Source of the DNA: Micromonospora cremea
GTDB lineage: Bacteria; Actinomycetota; Actinomycetes; Mycobacteriales; Micromonosporaceae
NCBI RefSeq assembly: GCF_900143515.1
Contig: NZ_FSQT01000002.1
Location: 3,597,501 to 3,661,500, forward strand
Reading direction: 5' to 3'
DNA length: 64,000 bases
Shown here: piece by piece, positions 28,264-36,942 of the stretch
Position numbering within the stretch: position 1 is the first letter of the stretch
Layout: each line of letters starts with the position of its first letter
The notes under the pieces: generated by a model
Database searches by the model: none
What the model saw: the letters and a program-made list of their open reading frames with translations, nothing else
Told to the model about the DNA's origin: nothing
Position numbers and translations under genes: made by a program

Positions 28264-28400
28264 TTGACATCCTTCCGGTCCTGAAGGCCGGAAATCCCGC
28301 CGTCACCGGTGAGAGTTCCTGTTTCATCACCGACTGCCCGTAGGGAGGGTTCCCGTGGGGTCTTACGTCAGCTCCGCAGGCGTTTCACCTCTCCGCCAGC
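28264..28400 (-). ncRNA. candidate omega (reRNA) guide RNA of TnpB
   Basis: TnpB uses an RNA made from the tnpB 3' end and the right end of the element. This stretch downstream of the tnpB stop (minus strand) contains several hairpins and the segment CGGTGATGAAACAGGAAC, followed by the right-end stem-loop and GGATGTCAA at the edge. The guide would be the flanking minus-strand sequence beginning GTCCAACCCCTCC (28263 downward). Placement follows the known ISDra2 arrangement and is inference. Confidence 0.55.
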
Positions 28401-29518
28401 CCGGCGGCGAGGATGTTCTTCGCTGCATTGATGTCTCGGTCGTGGGTCGTGCAGCAGCCGGAGCACGTCCACGAGCGGACCGACAGCGGCATGGAGGTGT
28501 TGATCTGGCCGCACGTCGAGCAGGTCTTGGACGACGGGTACCACCGGTCGACGGTGATCACCTGCCGGCCGTACCAGGCGGCCTTGTACTCGATCATCTT
28601 GCGGAGGCCGGACCAGGCCGCGTTGGAGATGGCCCGGGCCAGGCTGTGGTTTCGCAGCATGCTGCGCACGCTGAGGTCTTCGATCACGACCGTTTGGTTC
28701 TCGCGGACGAGTCGAGTGCTCAGCTTGTGCAGCAGGTCACGCCGCCGATCGGCGACGCGGGCATGGATGCGGGCCACCTTCAACCTGGCCTTGGCCCGGT
28801 TGCGGGAGTCCTTGGCCTTGCGGGACAGCTCCCGCTGGGCTTTGGCGAGCTTGCGCCGATCGGCGCGTTCGTGCCGCGGGTTCGTGACCTTCTCCCCGGT
28901 GGAGAGGGTGACCAGACTGGTGATCCCGGCATCCACCCCGACCGCCGAGTCCACCGGCGACAGCGTCTTGATGGTCGGATCTTCGACCAGCAGGGACACG
29001 AACCACCGCCCGGCGGCATCCCGGGACACCGTGACCGTCGACAGCTGCGCCCCCTCGGGCAGGGGACGGGACCACACGATCGCCAGCGGGGTGTCCATTT
29101 TGGCCAGAGTGAGCTGCCTGTTACGCCAACGGAACGCCGAGCGGGTGTACTCCGCCGACGCTCTCGACCTGCGCTTCGACTTGAACCGGGGGTAGCGGGA
29201 CCGCTTGTCCCAGAACGCGGCGAGCGCCGCCTGAAGATGCCGCAAAGCCTGCTGGAGCGGCACCGAGCTGACCTCATTCAGGAAAGCGAGTTCGTCGGTG
29301 CGTTTCCACTCGGTCAGCCAGGCCGAGGTTTGCACGTAGGTGGTGCTCTGTCGATCCACGGACCATGCTCGAGTGCGGGCGTCGAGGGCCAGGTTGTAAA
29401 CCTTCCGAACGCAGCCGAAGGTGCGGTTGAGCTGCTCGGCCTGCTCGGGGGACGGGTAACAGCGGTACTTGTACGTCCGCTTCACCGCATGACCCATAGG
29501 CAACATTCTATAACCCAT
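28385..29518 (-). CDS. tnpB: TnpB (RNA-guided nuclease, IS605 OrfB family)
   Basis: 377 residues. The N-terminal helix-turn-helix region starts KRTYKYRCYPSPEQAEQLNRTFG. The RuvC core shows D196 (VGVDAGITSL), E280 (VVIEDLSVRSM) and D360/D362 (HDRDINAAKN), all three acidic positions kept. The zinc ribbon has C333, C336, C352 and C355. Length equals typical TnpB (about 400), so nuclease activity is plausible. It lacks a Y1 transposase partner, so the element cannot move by itself. ATG at 29518 has no good Shine-Dalgarno; an in-frame start at 29497 is possible. Confidence 0.88.
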   Translation of the reverse strand: MGYRMLPMGHAVKRTYKYRCYPSPEQAEQLNRTFGCVRKVYNLALDARTRAWSVDRQSTTYVQTSAWLTEWKRTDELAFLNEVSSVPLQQALRHLQAALAAFWDKRSRYPRFKSKRRSRASAEYTRSAFRWRNRQLTLAKMDTPLAIVWSRPLPEGAQLSTVTVSRDAAGRWFVSLLVEDPTIKTLSPVDSAVGVDAGITSLVTLSTGEKVTNPRHERADRRKLAKAQRELSRKAKDSRNRAKARLKVARIHARVADRRRDLLHKLSTRLVRENQTVVIEDLSVRSMLRNHSLARAISNAAWSGLRKMIEYKAAWYGRQVITVDRWYPSSKTCSTCGQINTSMPLSVRSWTCSGCCTTHDRDINAAKNILAAGLAER

Positions 29519-29526
29519 TTGTGTAG

Positions 29527-29937
<411 letters not shown>

Positions 29938-29950
29938 GGAGTCCCATCCG

Positions 29951-32281
29951 ATGGCCTCGTTGATCAAGAAGAATGCGTCAGAACACCCCGGCGACGGCGA
30001 CGCGAACCTCTTGATCAACGAGGTCGTCGGCGTACCCGGGGGGATCGGAGAGGGGGCGCGGGCCGCGCGGGCGGACGCGTACGACTCCTGGCTGGCCTCC
30101 CTGCTGCCGGACCGCGGCGGGATCGCCCTGCTCGCGGTCGGCGGGCTAGGGCGGCGGCAGTGCGCCCCGTACGGGGACCTGGACCTGGTGCTGCTGCACG
30201 CCGGGGTACCCGGCACGGACGAGCTGGCAGCCTCCCTCTGGTACCCGATCTGGGACGCCGGCCTGCGGCTGGACCACTCGGTGCGCACCGTCACGGAGGC
30301 CCTCTCGGTGGCCCAGGACGACGTCAAGGTCGCCCTCGGGCTGCTCGACGCCCGGCTGGTCGCTGGCGACCCGGAGCTGGCCGACGCGCTGATCCGCACC
30401 GCCGCCGACCATTGGCGGCGTACCGCCGTGCGCCAGTTGCCCGGCCTGCGGGAGGTCACCGCCGCCCGTTGGCAGGCCCACGGCGAGCTGGCGTTCCTGC
30501 TCGAAGGCGACCTGAAGGAGGCCGCTGGCGGGCTGCGCGACGTCGGTCTGCTGCGGGCCATCGCGGCCGCCGGGATCACCGACGCGCTGCGTCCGGCCGT
30601 ACGCGCCGCCCACCTGCGCCTCCTGGACACCCGCGACGCCCTGCACCAGCAGGTCGGCCGGCGGGTCGACCGCCTGGTCGCCCAGGAACGCAACGGGGTG
30701 GCCGCGCTGCTCGGCCTCCGACAACCCCAGCTCGGCGCGCCCGACTCCGCGCAGCGCGACGGAGCCGCGGTGCACGACGGTGACGCCCTGCTGCGCCGGG
30801 TGGCGGGGGACGCGCGCACCGTCAGCCACGCCCTCGACGATGCCTTCCGCGCCGCGGACCGGCTGCGCTCCGGCCGCTCCCGAGGTGCCAGCGGGCGCCC
30901 GCTGCGCCGCCCGGTGGCCCGGGACGTGGTCGAGCAAGACGGCGAGTTGGTGCTGGCCCGCACCGCCATCGGGGCGCGCCCCGACCCGAGCCTGTCGCTG
31001 CGGGTGGCCGCCGCGGCGGCCACCACCCGGCTGCCCATCGCCCGGGCCACCTGCGAGTGGCTGGCCGCGTACTGCCCGCCGCTGCCCGCGCCCTGGCCGG
31101 CCGAGGCCCGGGCCGCGCTGACCACCCTGCTCGGCGCCGGTCCCGGTCTGGTGCAGGCCTGGGAGACCTGCGACCGGTACGGCCTGGTCGACGGCTGGCT
31201 GCCCGAGTGGGCCCGGCTGCGCAGCCTGCCCCAGCACAACCCGGTGCACCGGTACACCCTCGACCGGCACCTGGTGCAGACCGCCCACGAGGCCAGCCGG
31301 CACTCCCGCGAGGTGGACCGTCCGGACCTGCTGCTCCTCGGCGCTCTGTTGCACGACATCGGCAAGGGACTGCCCGGGGATCACAGCGCGGTCGGCGTGC
31401 CGCTGGCCGAGGCGGTGGCGACCCGGATCGGTCTGCCCGCCGGGGAGGTTGAGCTGATCGGCACGCTGGTCCGGCTGCACCTGCTGCTGCCCGACGTGGC
31501 CACCCGCCGGGACCTGGCCGACCCGGTGACCATCGCAGCGGTGGCCGAGGCGGTCGGCGACACTGGCACCCTCGACCGATTGCACGCGCTGGTCCGCGCG
31601 GACGCAGCGGCCACCGGGCCGGCGGCCTGGTCGGACTGGAAGGGCCGGCTGGTCGCCGAGCTGGTCGTCCGGGTCCGCACCGCCCTGGACACCGGCGTGC
31701 TGCCGGAACCGCCGGCCCCTGACCCGACGCTGTTGGCCGGGCCTCTGCCGGTCGTCCACCTGACGGGGGACCGGGTGGCGGTGGCCGCGGCGGACCGGCG
31801 GGGCCTGCTCGCCACCGTGGCCGGCTGCCTGGCCCTGCACCGGCTGGAAGTGATCTCCGCGGACGCCTCCGCGGTCGACGGCCGGGCTCTGGTCGAGTGC
31901 CGGGTGCAGCCGCGCTACGGTCTACCGCCGGACCCGGTCCCGCTCCGCGCCGACCTGCGGCGGGCGGTCGCCGGCGACGTGTCGGTCACCCAACGGCTGC
32001 GCGGCCGTGCGTTCGCCGCCCGGGGCGGCGGCGCGGCCCCCCGGGTGGTCTGGCACCGCGAGGCGGCCACCGACGCCGTGCTGCTGGAGTTGCGCGCCTC
32101 CGACGCCGCCGGGCTGCTCTACCGGGTCACCTGCGCGCTCGACGAGGCGGGTGCCCTGGTCCGCGCGGCCCGTATCTCCACCCTCGGCGCCGACGTGGTG
32201 GACGCCTTCTACCTGGTCGGCGGCTGGCCGAACGACGCCACCCGGGCCCGCCTGGAGGCCGCGGTCCTCGCCGCCGTCTGA
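29951..32281 (+). CDS. glnD: PII nucleotidyltransferase/removing enzyme GlnD
   Basis: 776 residues. Nucleotidyltransferase domain (GGLGRRQCAPYGDLDLVLL, about 63-82), HD domain (LLLGALLHDIGKGLPGDHS, about 460-480) and two C-terminal ACT domains. In Streptomyces-type actinobacteria GlnD adenylylates GlnK rather than uridylylating it. The ATG at 29951 is kept because the codons that follow up to the conserved domain hold no other start, but codons 2-25 fall within a palindromic repeat. Last gene of the operon. Confidence 0.93.
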   Translation: MASLIKKNASEHPGDGDANLLINEVVGVPGGIGEGARAARADAYDSWLASLLPDRGGIALLAVGGLGRRQCAPYGDLDLVLLHAGVPGTDELAASLWYPIWDAGLRLDHSVRTVTEALSVAQDDVKVALGLLDARLVAGDPELADALIRTAADHWRRTAVRQLPGLREVTAARWQAHGELAFLLEGDLKEAAGGLRDVGLLRAIAAAGITDALRPAVRAAHLRLLDTRDALHQQVGRRVDRLVAQERNGVAALLGLRQPQLGAPDSAQRDGAAVHDGDALLRRVAGDARTVSHALDDAFRAADRLRSGRSRGASGRPLRRPVARDVVEQDGELVLARTAIGARPDPSLSLRVAAAAATTRLPIARATCEWLAAYCPPLPAPWPAEARAALTTLLGAGPGLVQAWETCDRYGLVDGWLPEWARLRSLPQHNPVHRYTLDRHLVQTAHEASRHSREVDRPDLLLLGALLHDIGKGLPGDHSAVGVPLAEAVATRIGLPAGEVELIGTLVRLHLLLPDVATRRDLADPVTIAAVAEAVGDTGTLDRLHALVRADAAATGPAAWSDWKGRLVAELVVRVRTALDTGVLPEPPAPDPTLLAGPLPVVHLTGDRVAVAAADRRGLLATVAGCLALHRLEVISADASAVDGRALVECRVQPRYGLPPDPVPLRADLRRAVAGDVSVTQRLRGRAFAARGGGAAPRVVWHREAATDAVLLELRASDAAGLLYRVTCALDEAGALVRAARISTLGADVVDAFYLVGGWPNDATRARLEAAVLAAV
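29955..30023. repeat. palindromic repeat forming the 5' end of glnD
   Basis: Perfect 14-bp inverted arms CCTCGTTGATCAAG (29955-29968) and CTTGATCAACGAGG (30010-30023), with weaker pairing inward (GCGTC/GACGC). It lies wholly in the coding sequence of glnD and encodes residues 2-25. Confidence 0.7.
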
Positions 32282-32431
32282 CCCGCGATCGGATCCGCCG
32301 CGACCGCCCGACGCCCTACGCCCGGCTGCGCGGTCACCTGGCCGCCGCACCACCTCATCGGTGAGCTCGGCGCGGCCGCCCCCAGCGAGGCGGACGTTGC
32401 CCCGGACGTTATGCCTGCTGCCAGTACCGCG

Positions 32432-32652
32432 GCTGCCGCCGCTGTCCGGCTGCCGCCGCTGTCCGGCTGCCGCCGCTGTCCGGCTGCCGCCGCTGTCCGG
32501 CTGCCGCCGCTGTCCGGCTGCCGCCGCTGTCCGGCTGCCGCCGCTGTCCGGCTGCCGCCGCTGTCCGGCTGCCGCCGCTGTCCGGCTGCCGCCGCTGTCC
32601 GGCTGCCGCCGCTGTCCGGCTGCCGCCGCTGTCCGGCTGCCGCCACTGTCCG
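32432..32652. repeat. 17-bp minisatellite, 13 copies
   Basis: Thirteen tandem copies of GCTGCCGCCGCTGTCCG, the last with one substitution. The unit is not a multiple of three, so each strand is read in a rotating frame and all frames stay open; the readings through it are not convincing proteins. It lies between glnD and the histidine kinase. Confidence 0.9.
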
Positions 32653-32783
32653 GCCGTTGCTGTCCGGCCGTCGGCGCTGCCGGGCCGTTGCTGTCCCGCC
32701 GCTGGCGCTGCCGGCCGGCGCTGTCCGGCCGCCGCGCCCCCGCATGATCCGTCCGCCCGACCCTCGTGCCAGCCCGTCTCGCT

Positions 32784-32837
32784 CGCAAGCGTTATACCTC
32801 AGAGTCATATTTATGCCCCAGACTCATAACGCTCGCG
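32784..32837. repeat. nested inverted and direct repeat
   Basis: Outer arms CGCAAGCGTTAT and ATAACGCTCGCG (one mismatch) enclose two direct copies CCTCAGAGTCATA (32797-32809) and CCCCAGACTCATA (32816-32828). The inner part is AT-rich against a GC-rich background. No function is clear. Confidence 0.5.
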
Positions 32838-32945
32838 GAGGTGTCCGCCGCCGCCCGGGCGCGCGCCCGAGCCTTTCGGCTGGTCTCACCGCCCGTCGGG
32901 AGCGCTGTCGAGCCCGTCCGGAAGAGTGCCGTCCGGAGAGGTGCA

Positions 32946-33006
32946 GTCCAGGGGGCATTGTCCGGATGCTCCCGGACGGCGTTCCTGCGGACAGTGCCCC
33001 CTGGAC
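32946..33006. repeat. 19-bp-arm intergenic hairpin
   Basis: Arms 32946-32964 and 32988-33006 pair with one mismatch around a 23-nt loop, and pairing extends weakly outwards. It precedes the sensor kinase gene by about 130 bp. Confidence 0.55.
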
Positions 33007-33138
33007 GGCGCTCCTCTGAACAGGCGTGCGGCGAAGAGTGGCCGAAAGAGGCGGGCTCGCTGGGGCGGCGGGTACGTCCGGGGGCGTAGCTGCGGTGCCG
33101 CTCTTGGACGCACGCCCGATGGCATCGGCGCGGGCAGA

Positions 33139-34314
33139 ATGACGGCCATGCGAGGCAGCGGGCAGCGAGGGTGGCGGGAGACGGGCGCTGACGCCGTGCT
33201 CGCCCTGGTGCTGCTCGGATTCGGGCTGCTCGCCACCGGCCTGGCCGGAGACAACCAACCGGGGTCGAGGCCGGTGGACGCCGCCTGCCGGGTGCTGATC
33301 GCGGTCGCCGCGCTGGCCCTGCTGGCCCGGCGGCGCGCCCCGGTCGTCACTCTCGCCGTGGTCACCGTGGCCACCGCGACGTACCTCGTGCTCGGCTACC
33401 CGTACGGACCGATCCTGCTCACCTTCCTGATCGCGGTGTACACCGTGGCGGTGCGGCTGCCGGTGCGGCCGGCGGCGCTCGCCACCGGCGGCGCGTTCGT
33501 GCTGCTGCAGACGCACGTCTTCTGGTCCCGGGGCCCGGCCCCGGGCTGGGCCGGAGTGCTGCCCGCGTCGGCCTGGGCGGTCGTACCGTTCGCGGTGGGG
33601 ATGGTGGTGCGGGTCAACCGCGAGGCGGTCGCCCGCAGTCGTGCCGAGCAGGCTCGCAGCCGCGCCGAGCAGGCCCGGCGGCAGGCCGACGAGGAGCGGC
33701 TGCGGATCGCGCAGGAGGTGCACGACGTGGTGGGGCACGGGCTGGCCGCGATCAGCATGCAGGCGGAGATCGCCCTGCACCTGCTGCCGAAACGGCCGGA
33801 GCAGGCGGAGACCGCGCTGACCGCGATCAGCCGGACCAGCCGGGAGGCACTGGACGAGCTGCGGGTCACCCTGGGGGCGGTGCGGCGCGGCGCGGAGCGT
33901 GGGCCGGTGCCCGGCCTGGCGCGGCTCCCGGCGCTGCGTGACCGGCTCGCCGGGGCCGGACTCGACGTCGAGCTGCGGGTGGTCGGTGATCCCCGGGAGC
34001 TGCCGGCGGCGGTGGATCTGGCCGCGTACCGGGTGGTGCAGGAGGCGTTGACCAACGTCCTGCGCCATGCCGGGGTGGCCAGCGCGGAGGTGACGGTCGG
34101 CTACCACGTCGACGAGTTGACCGTCGAGGTCACCGACCGGGGCGCGGGTGCCACCGGCGACGGGCTGGATCCCGCCGCCGACGGGACCGGCGGGCACGGT
34201 CTGGCCGGGATGCGGGAGCGGGTCGACGCGCTGGGTGGGCGGCTTGCCGTCGGGCCGCGCCCCGACGGCGGTTTCCGGGTGTACGCCCGGCTGCCGGTGG
34301 AGCCGTCCGCGTGA
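33139..34314 (+). CDS. NarL-type sensor histidine kinase
   Basis: 391 residues. Four or five membrane helices (about 15-165) with no large sensor domain, then a coiled segment, HisKA_3 box with phospho-acceptor His in EVHDVVGHGLAAIS (about residue 195), and a HATPase domain (YRVVQEALTNVLRHA, GHGLAGMRERVDALGG). The start is uncertain: ATGs at 33139 or 33148 fit best. It overlaps the response regulator by 4 bp. The signal is unknown. Confidence 0.88.
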   Translation: MTAMRGSGQRGWRETGADAVLALVLLGFGLLATGLAGDNQPGSRPVDAACRVLIAVAALALLARRRAPVVTLAVVTVATATYLVLGYPYGPILLTFLIAVYTVAVRLPVRPAALATGGAFVLLQTHVFWSRGPAPGWAGVLPASAWAVVPFAVGMVVRVNREAVARSRAEQARSRAEQARRQADEERLRIAQEVHDVVGHGLAAISMQAEIALHLLPKRPEQAETALTAISRTSREALDELRVTLGAVRRGAERGPVPGLARLPALRDRLAGAGLDVELRVVGDPRELPAAVDLAAYRVVQEALTNVLRHAGVASAEVTVGYHVDELTVEVTDRGAGATGDGLDPAADGTGGHGLAGMRERVDALGGRLAVGPRPDGGFRVYARLPVEPSA

Positions 34315-34967
34315 TCCGGGTGCTGATCGCCGACGACCAGGACCTGGTCCGGCTCGGGTTACGCGCGCTGGTGGAGAGCGAGGACGACCTGGCGCTGGCC
34401 GGTGAGGCGGCCGACGGGCTGCGGGCGGTGGAGCTGGCCCGCCGGGAACGACCGGACGTGGTGCTGATGGACATCCGGATGCCGGGTATCGACGGAATCG
34501 AGGCCACCCGCCGGATCGTCGCCGATCCCGACCTGGCCGGTACGCGGGTGGTGGTGCTCACCACCTTCGAGCTGGACGAGTACGTCTTCGACGCGCTACG
34601 GCACGGGGCGAGCGGCTTTCTCACCAAGGACACTCGGCCGGCCGAGTTGCTGCGGGCGATCCGGCTGGTCGCCGAGGGGGAGGCGCTGCTGTCGCCGTCG
34701 GTGACCCGGCGGGTGGTGCGGGAGTTCGCCACCCGGCCGTCCCGGGTGCCCCGTCCGCATCCGCGGCTCGACGCGCTCACCGACCGGGAGCGCCAGGTGG
34801 TCGGCCTGGTCGGTGAGGGGCTGAACAACGACGAGATCGCCGCCCGGCTGGTGGTCAGCCCGGCGACCGCGCGGACCCACGTCAGCCGGGCGATGGGCAA
34901 GCTGGGCGCCCGGGACCGGGCGCAGCTCGTCGTCTTCGCGTACCAGTCGGGGCTGGTGTCCGGATGA
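34311..34967 (+). CDS. NarL/LuxR-family response regulator
   Basis: 218 residues. Receiver domain with the acidic pair DDQ at 9-11, phospho-Asp54 region VVLMDIRMPG, Thr in VVLTTF and Lys in GFLTKD. The C-terminal LuxR helix-turn-helix is LTDRERQVVGLVGEGLNNDEIAARLVVSPATARTHVSR. It forms a GTGA overlap with the kinase and is its obvious partner. Targets are unknown. Confidence 0.92.
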   Translation: MIRVLIADDQDLVRLGLRALVESEDDLALAGEAADGLRAVELARRERPDVVLMDIRMPGIDGIEATRRIVADPDLAGTRVVVLTTFELDEYVFDALRHGASGFLTKDTRPAELLRAIRLVAEGEALLSPSVTRRVVREFATRPSRVPRPHPRLDALTDRERQVVGLVGEGLNNDEIAARLVVSPATARTHVSRAMGKLGARDRAQLVVFAYQSGLVSG

Positions 34968-35142
34968 CGGCGGCGGCGGCGGCCCCGCGCGGGCGGTGGC
35001 CGGGCACGGCTGGGGCGGCCGGGACGCGGGCCGGGCCGGGCGACAGCGGCTGTGCGACCGGGCCGGCTACCCTTGCGGTGGTCGGACTCCGCACTGCCGA
35101 CCGCGTTGTGCCCGCCGAAACACTGACAAACGGGATGTTCGC

Positions 35143-36696
35143 GTGTTTGACACCTTGAGTGACCGGCTGTCCGGGATCTTTACCAAGCTCCGCGGCAAGG
35201 GGCGGCTCACCGACGCCGACATCGACGCCACCGCGCGCGAGATCCGCCTCGCGCTGCTGGAGGCGGACGTCGCGCTGCCGGTCGTCAAGGGCTTCATCGC
35301 GAACGTCAAGGAGCGGGCCCGCAGCTCCGAGGTCTCCCAGGCGCTGAACCCGGCCCAGCAGATCATCAAGATCGTCAACGAAGAGCTGATCACGGTGCTC
35401 GGCGGCGAGGGCCGGCGGCTCCAGTTCGCCAAGCAGTCCCCGACGGTGATCATGCTGGCCGGTCTCCAGGGTTCCGGTAAGACCACCCTCGCCGGCAAGC
35501 TGGCCCGCTGGCTCAAGGGCCAGGGGCACCAGCCGCTGCTGGTCGCCGCCGACCTCCAGCGCCCCAACGCCGTCGGGCAGCTCCAGGTGCTCGGTGGCCG
35601 GGCCGGCGTCGAGGTGTACGCCCCGGAGCCCGGCAACGGCGTCGGTGACCCGGTCCAGGTGGCCCGCGCGTCGATCGAGCACGCGAAGCGGGCGGCTCGG
35701 GACATCGTCATCGTCGACACCGCCGGCCGACTGGGCATCGACGCCGAGATGATGCAGCAGGCCGCCGACATCCGCGACGCGGTCCAGCCCGACGAGGTCA
35801 TCTTCGTCATCGACGCGATGGTCGGTCAGGACGCCGTCCGCACCGCCGAGGCGTTCCGCGACGGCGTCGGCATCACCGGCGTGGTGCTCTCCAAGCTCGA
35901 CGGCGACGCCCGTGGTGGCGCCGCGCTGTCGGTGCGTGAGGTGACCGGGCAGCCGATCCTGTTCGCCTCCACCGGCGAGAAGCTGGAGGACTTCGACGTC
36001 TTCCACCCGGACCGGATGGCCAGCCGGATCCTCGGCATGGGCGACGTCCTCACTCTGATCGAGCAGGCCGAGCAGGCCTTCGACTCCGTTCAGAAGGAGA
36101 AGATGACCGCCAAGCTGATGGGCGGCGAGCAGTTCACCCTGGAGGACTTCCTCGACCAGCTCATCGCGGTGCGGCGGATGGGCCCGATCGCCAACGTGCT
36201 GGCCATGATGCCCGGCATGGGGCAGATGAAGGACCAGCTGGCCGATCTGGACGACACCCACTTCGACCGGGTCACCGCGATCATCCGGTCGATGACCCCG
36301 GGCGAGCGGACCAACCCCAAGATCATCAACGGCTCCCGCCGGGCGCGCATCGCGAACGGCTCCGGGGTCACCGTGATGGACGTCAACCAGCTGCTCAACC
36401 GCTTCGCCGACGCGCAGAAGATGATGAAGCAGATGGGCGGCATGATGGGCCTGCCCGGCGGTGGCCGGCGCAAGGCGACCAAGAGCCCCAAGAACAAGCG
36501 CAAGGGCACCAAGGGTGGCGGTCGGCCGCGTACCGGGGCGGGCGCCGCGATGCCGGGCGGCTTCCCGGGTGGCATGCCGCAGCTTCCGCCGGGGATGGAC
36601 CCGAACGACCTGGCCGGCGGTCAGGGCCTGCCGCCCGGCTTCAAGCTCCCGAAGATCGACTTCAACAAGCTCGGCAAGGGCGACGGCAAGCGCTGA
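35143..36696 (+). CDS. ffh: signal recognition particle protein Ffh
   Basis: 517 residues. The N-domain is followed by the G-domain with GLQGSGKTTLAGKLA, DLQRPNAVGQL, DTAGR and SKLDGDARGG, and by the Met-rich M-domain (MMPGMGQMKDQL, QKMMKQMGGMMGLPGGG) that binds 4.5S RNA and signal peptides. A Lys/Gly/Pro-rich tail is longer than in E. coli. GTG at 35143 gives the canonical FDTLSDRLSGIF start. FtsY, its receptor, is upstream at 24.5 kb. Confidence 0.95.
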   Translation: MFDTLSDRLSGIFTKLRGKGRLTDADIDATAREIRLALLEADVALPVVKGFIANVKERARSSEVSQALNPAQQIIKIVNEELITVLGGEGRRLQFAKQSPTVIMLAGLQGSGKTTLAGKLARWLKGQGHQPLLVAADLQRPNAVGQLQVLGGRAGVEVYAPEPGNGVGDPVQVARASIEHAKRAARDIVIVDTAGRLGIDAEMMQQAADIRDAVQPDEVIFVIDAMVGQDAVRTAEAFRDGVGITGVVLSKLDGDARGGAALSVREVTGQPILFASTGEKLEDFDVFHPDRMASRILGMGDVLTLIEQAEQAFDSVQKEKMTAKLMGGEQFTLEDFLDQLIAVRRMGPIANVLAMMPGMGQMKDQLADLDDTHFDRVTAIIRSMTPGERTNPKIINGSRRARIANGSGVTVMDVNQLLNRFADAQKMMKQMGGMMGLPGGGRRKATKSPKNKRKGTKGGGRPRTGAGAAMPGGFPGGMPQLPPGMDPNDLAGGQGLPPGFKLPKIDFNKLGKGDGKR

Positions 36697-36780
36697 CCCC
36701 GGGTGGCCGGCGCGCGTCGCCGGCCCCCGGGTCCCTTCGGACCGCCCGGTCGGCCGGCCGGCGGCCGGGCCGACCGCGGG

Positions 36781-36942
36781 TCACCGTTCCCGCGACCGCT
36801 TCGGCGGACGCTGACCCAGGAGGCTCTCCCGCCGTGCCTCCTTGTGCTCGGCGCGACGCCGTTGCCGCGGCGTCAGCTCCGGCCGCCCGCTCTGCCGCAG
36901 GTAGGTTGGCACCCGCCGGTCGTTCGGAATCGGCATGCTCAT
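36781..36942 (-). CDS. small basic protein, partner of S4 paralogue
   Basis: 53 residues, strongly basic, starting SMPIPNDRRVPTYLRQSGRP, then an Arg/Lys-rich helix (LTPRQRRRAEHKEARRES). The ATG overlaps the TGA of the S4-like gene (ATGA) and follows GAGGAGG, so coupling is tight. It resembles a ribosome- or RNA-binding tail protein in composition only. Function unknown. Confidence 0.65.
   Translation of the reverse strand: MSMPIPNDRRVPTYLRQSGRPELTPRQRRRAEHKEARRESLLGQRPPKRSRER

Larger units (their letters stand above)
32282..33138. other. 857-bp gene-free gap
   Basis: Holds the minisatellite, the nested repeat and the long hairpin listed separately. Open readings on both strands are compositional artefacts of the repeats. 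No RNA gene is recognised. Confidence 0.6.

Noticed and set aside
32209..32808. Long minus-strand reading across the 17-bp minisatellite (AAAGQRRQPDSGG repeats), and two plus-strand readings
   Set aside because: The 17-bp unit makes every frame open. The residues are just a rotating-frame translation of the repeat, and no ribosome site or family is seen.
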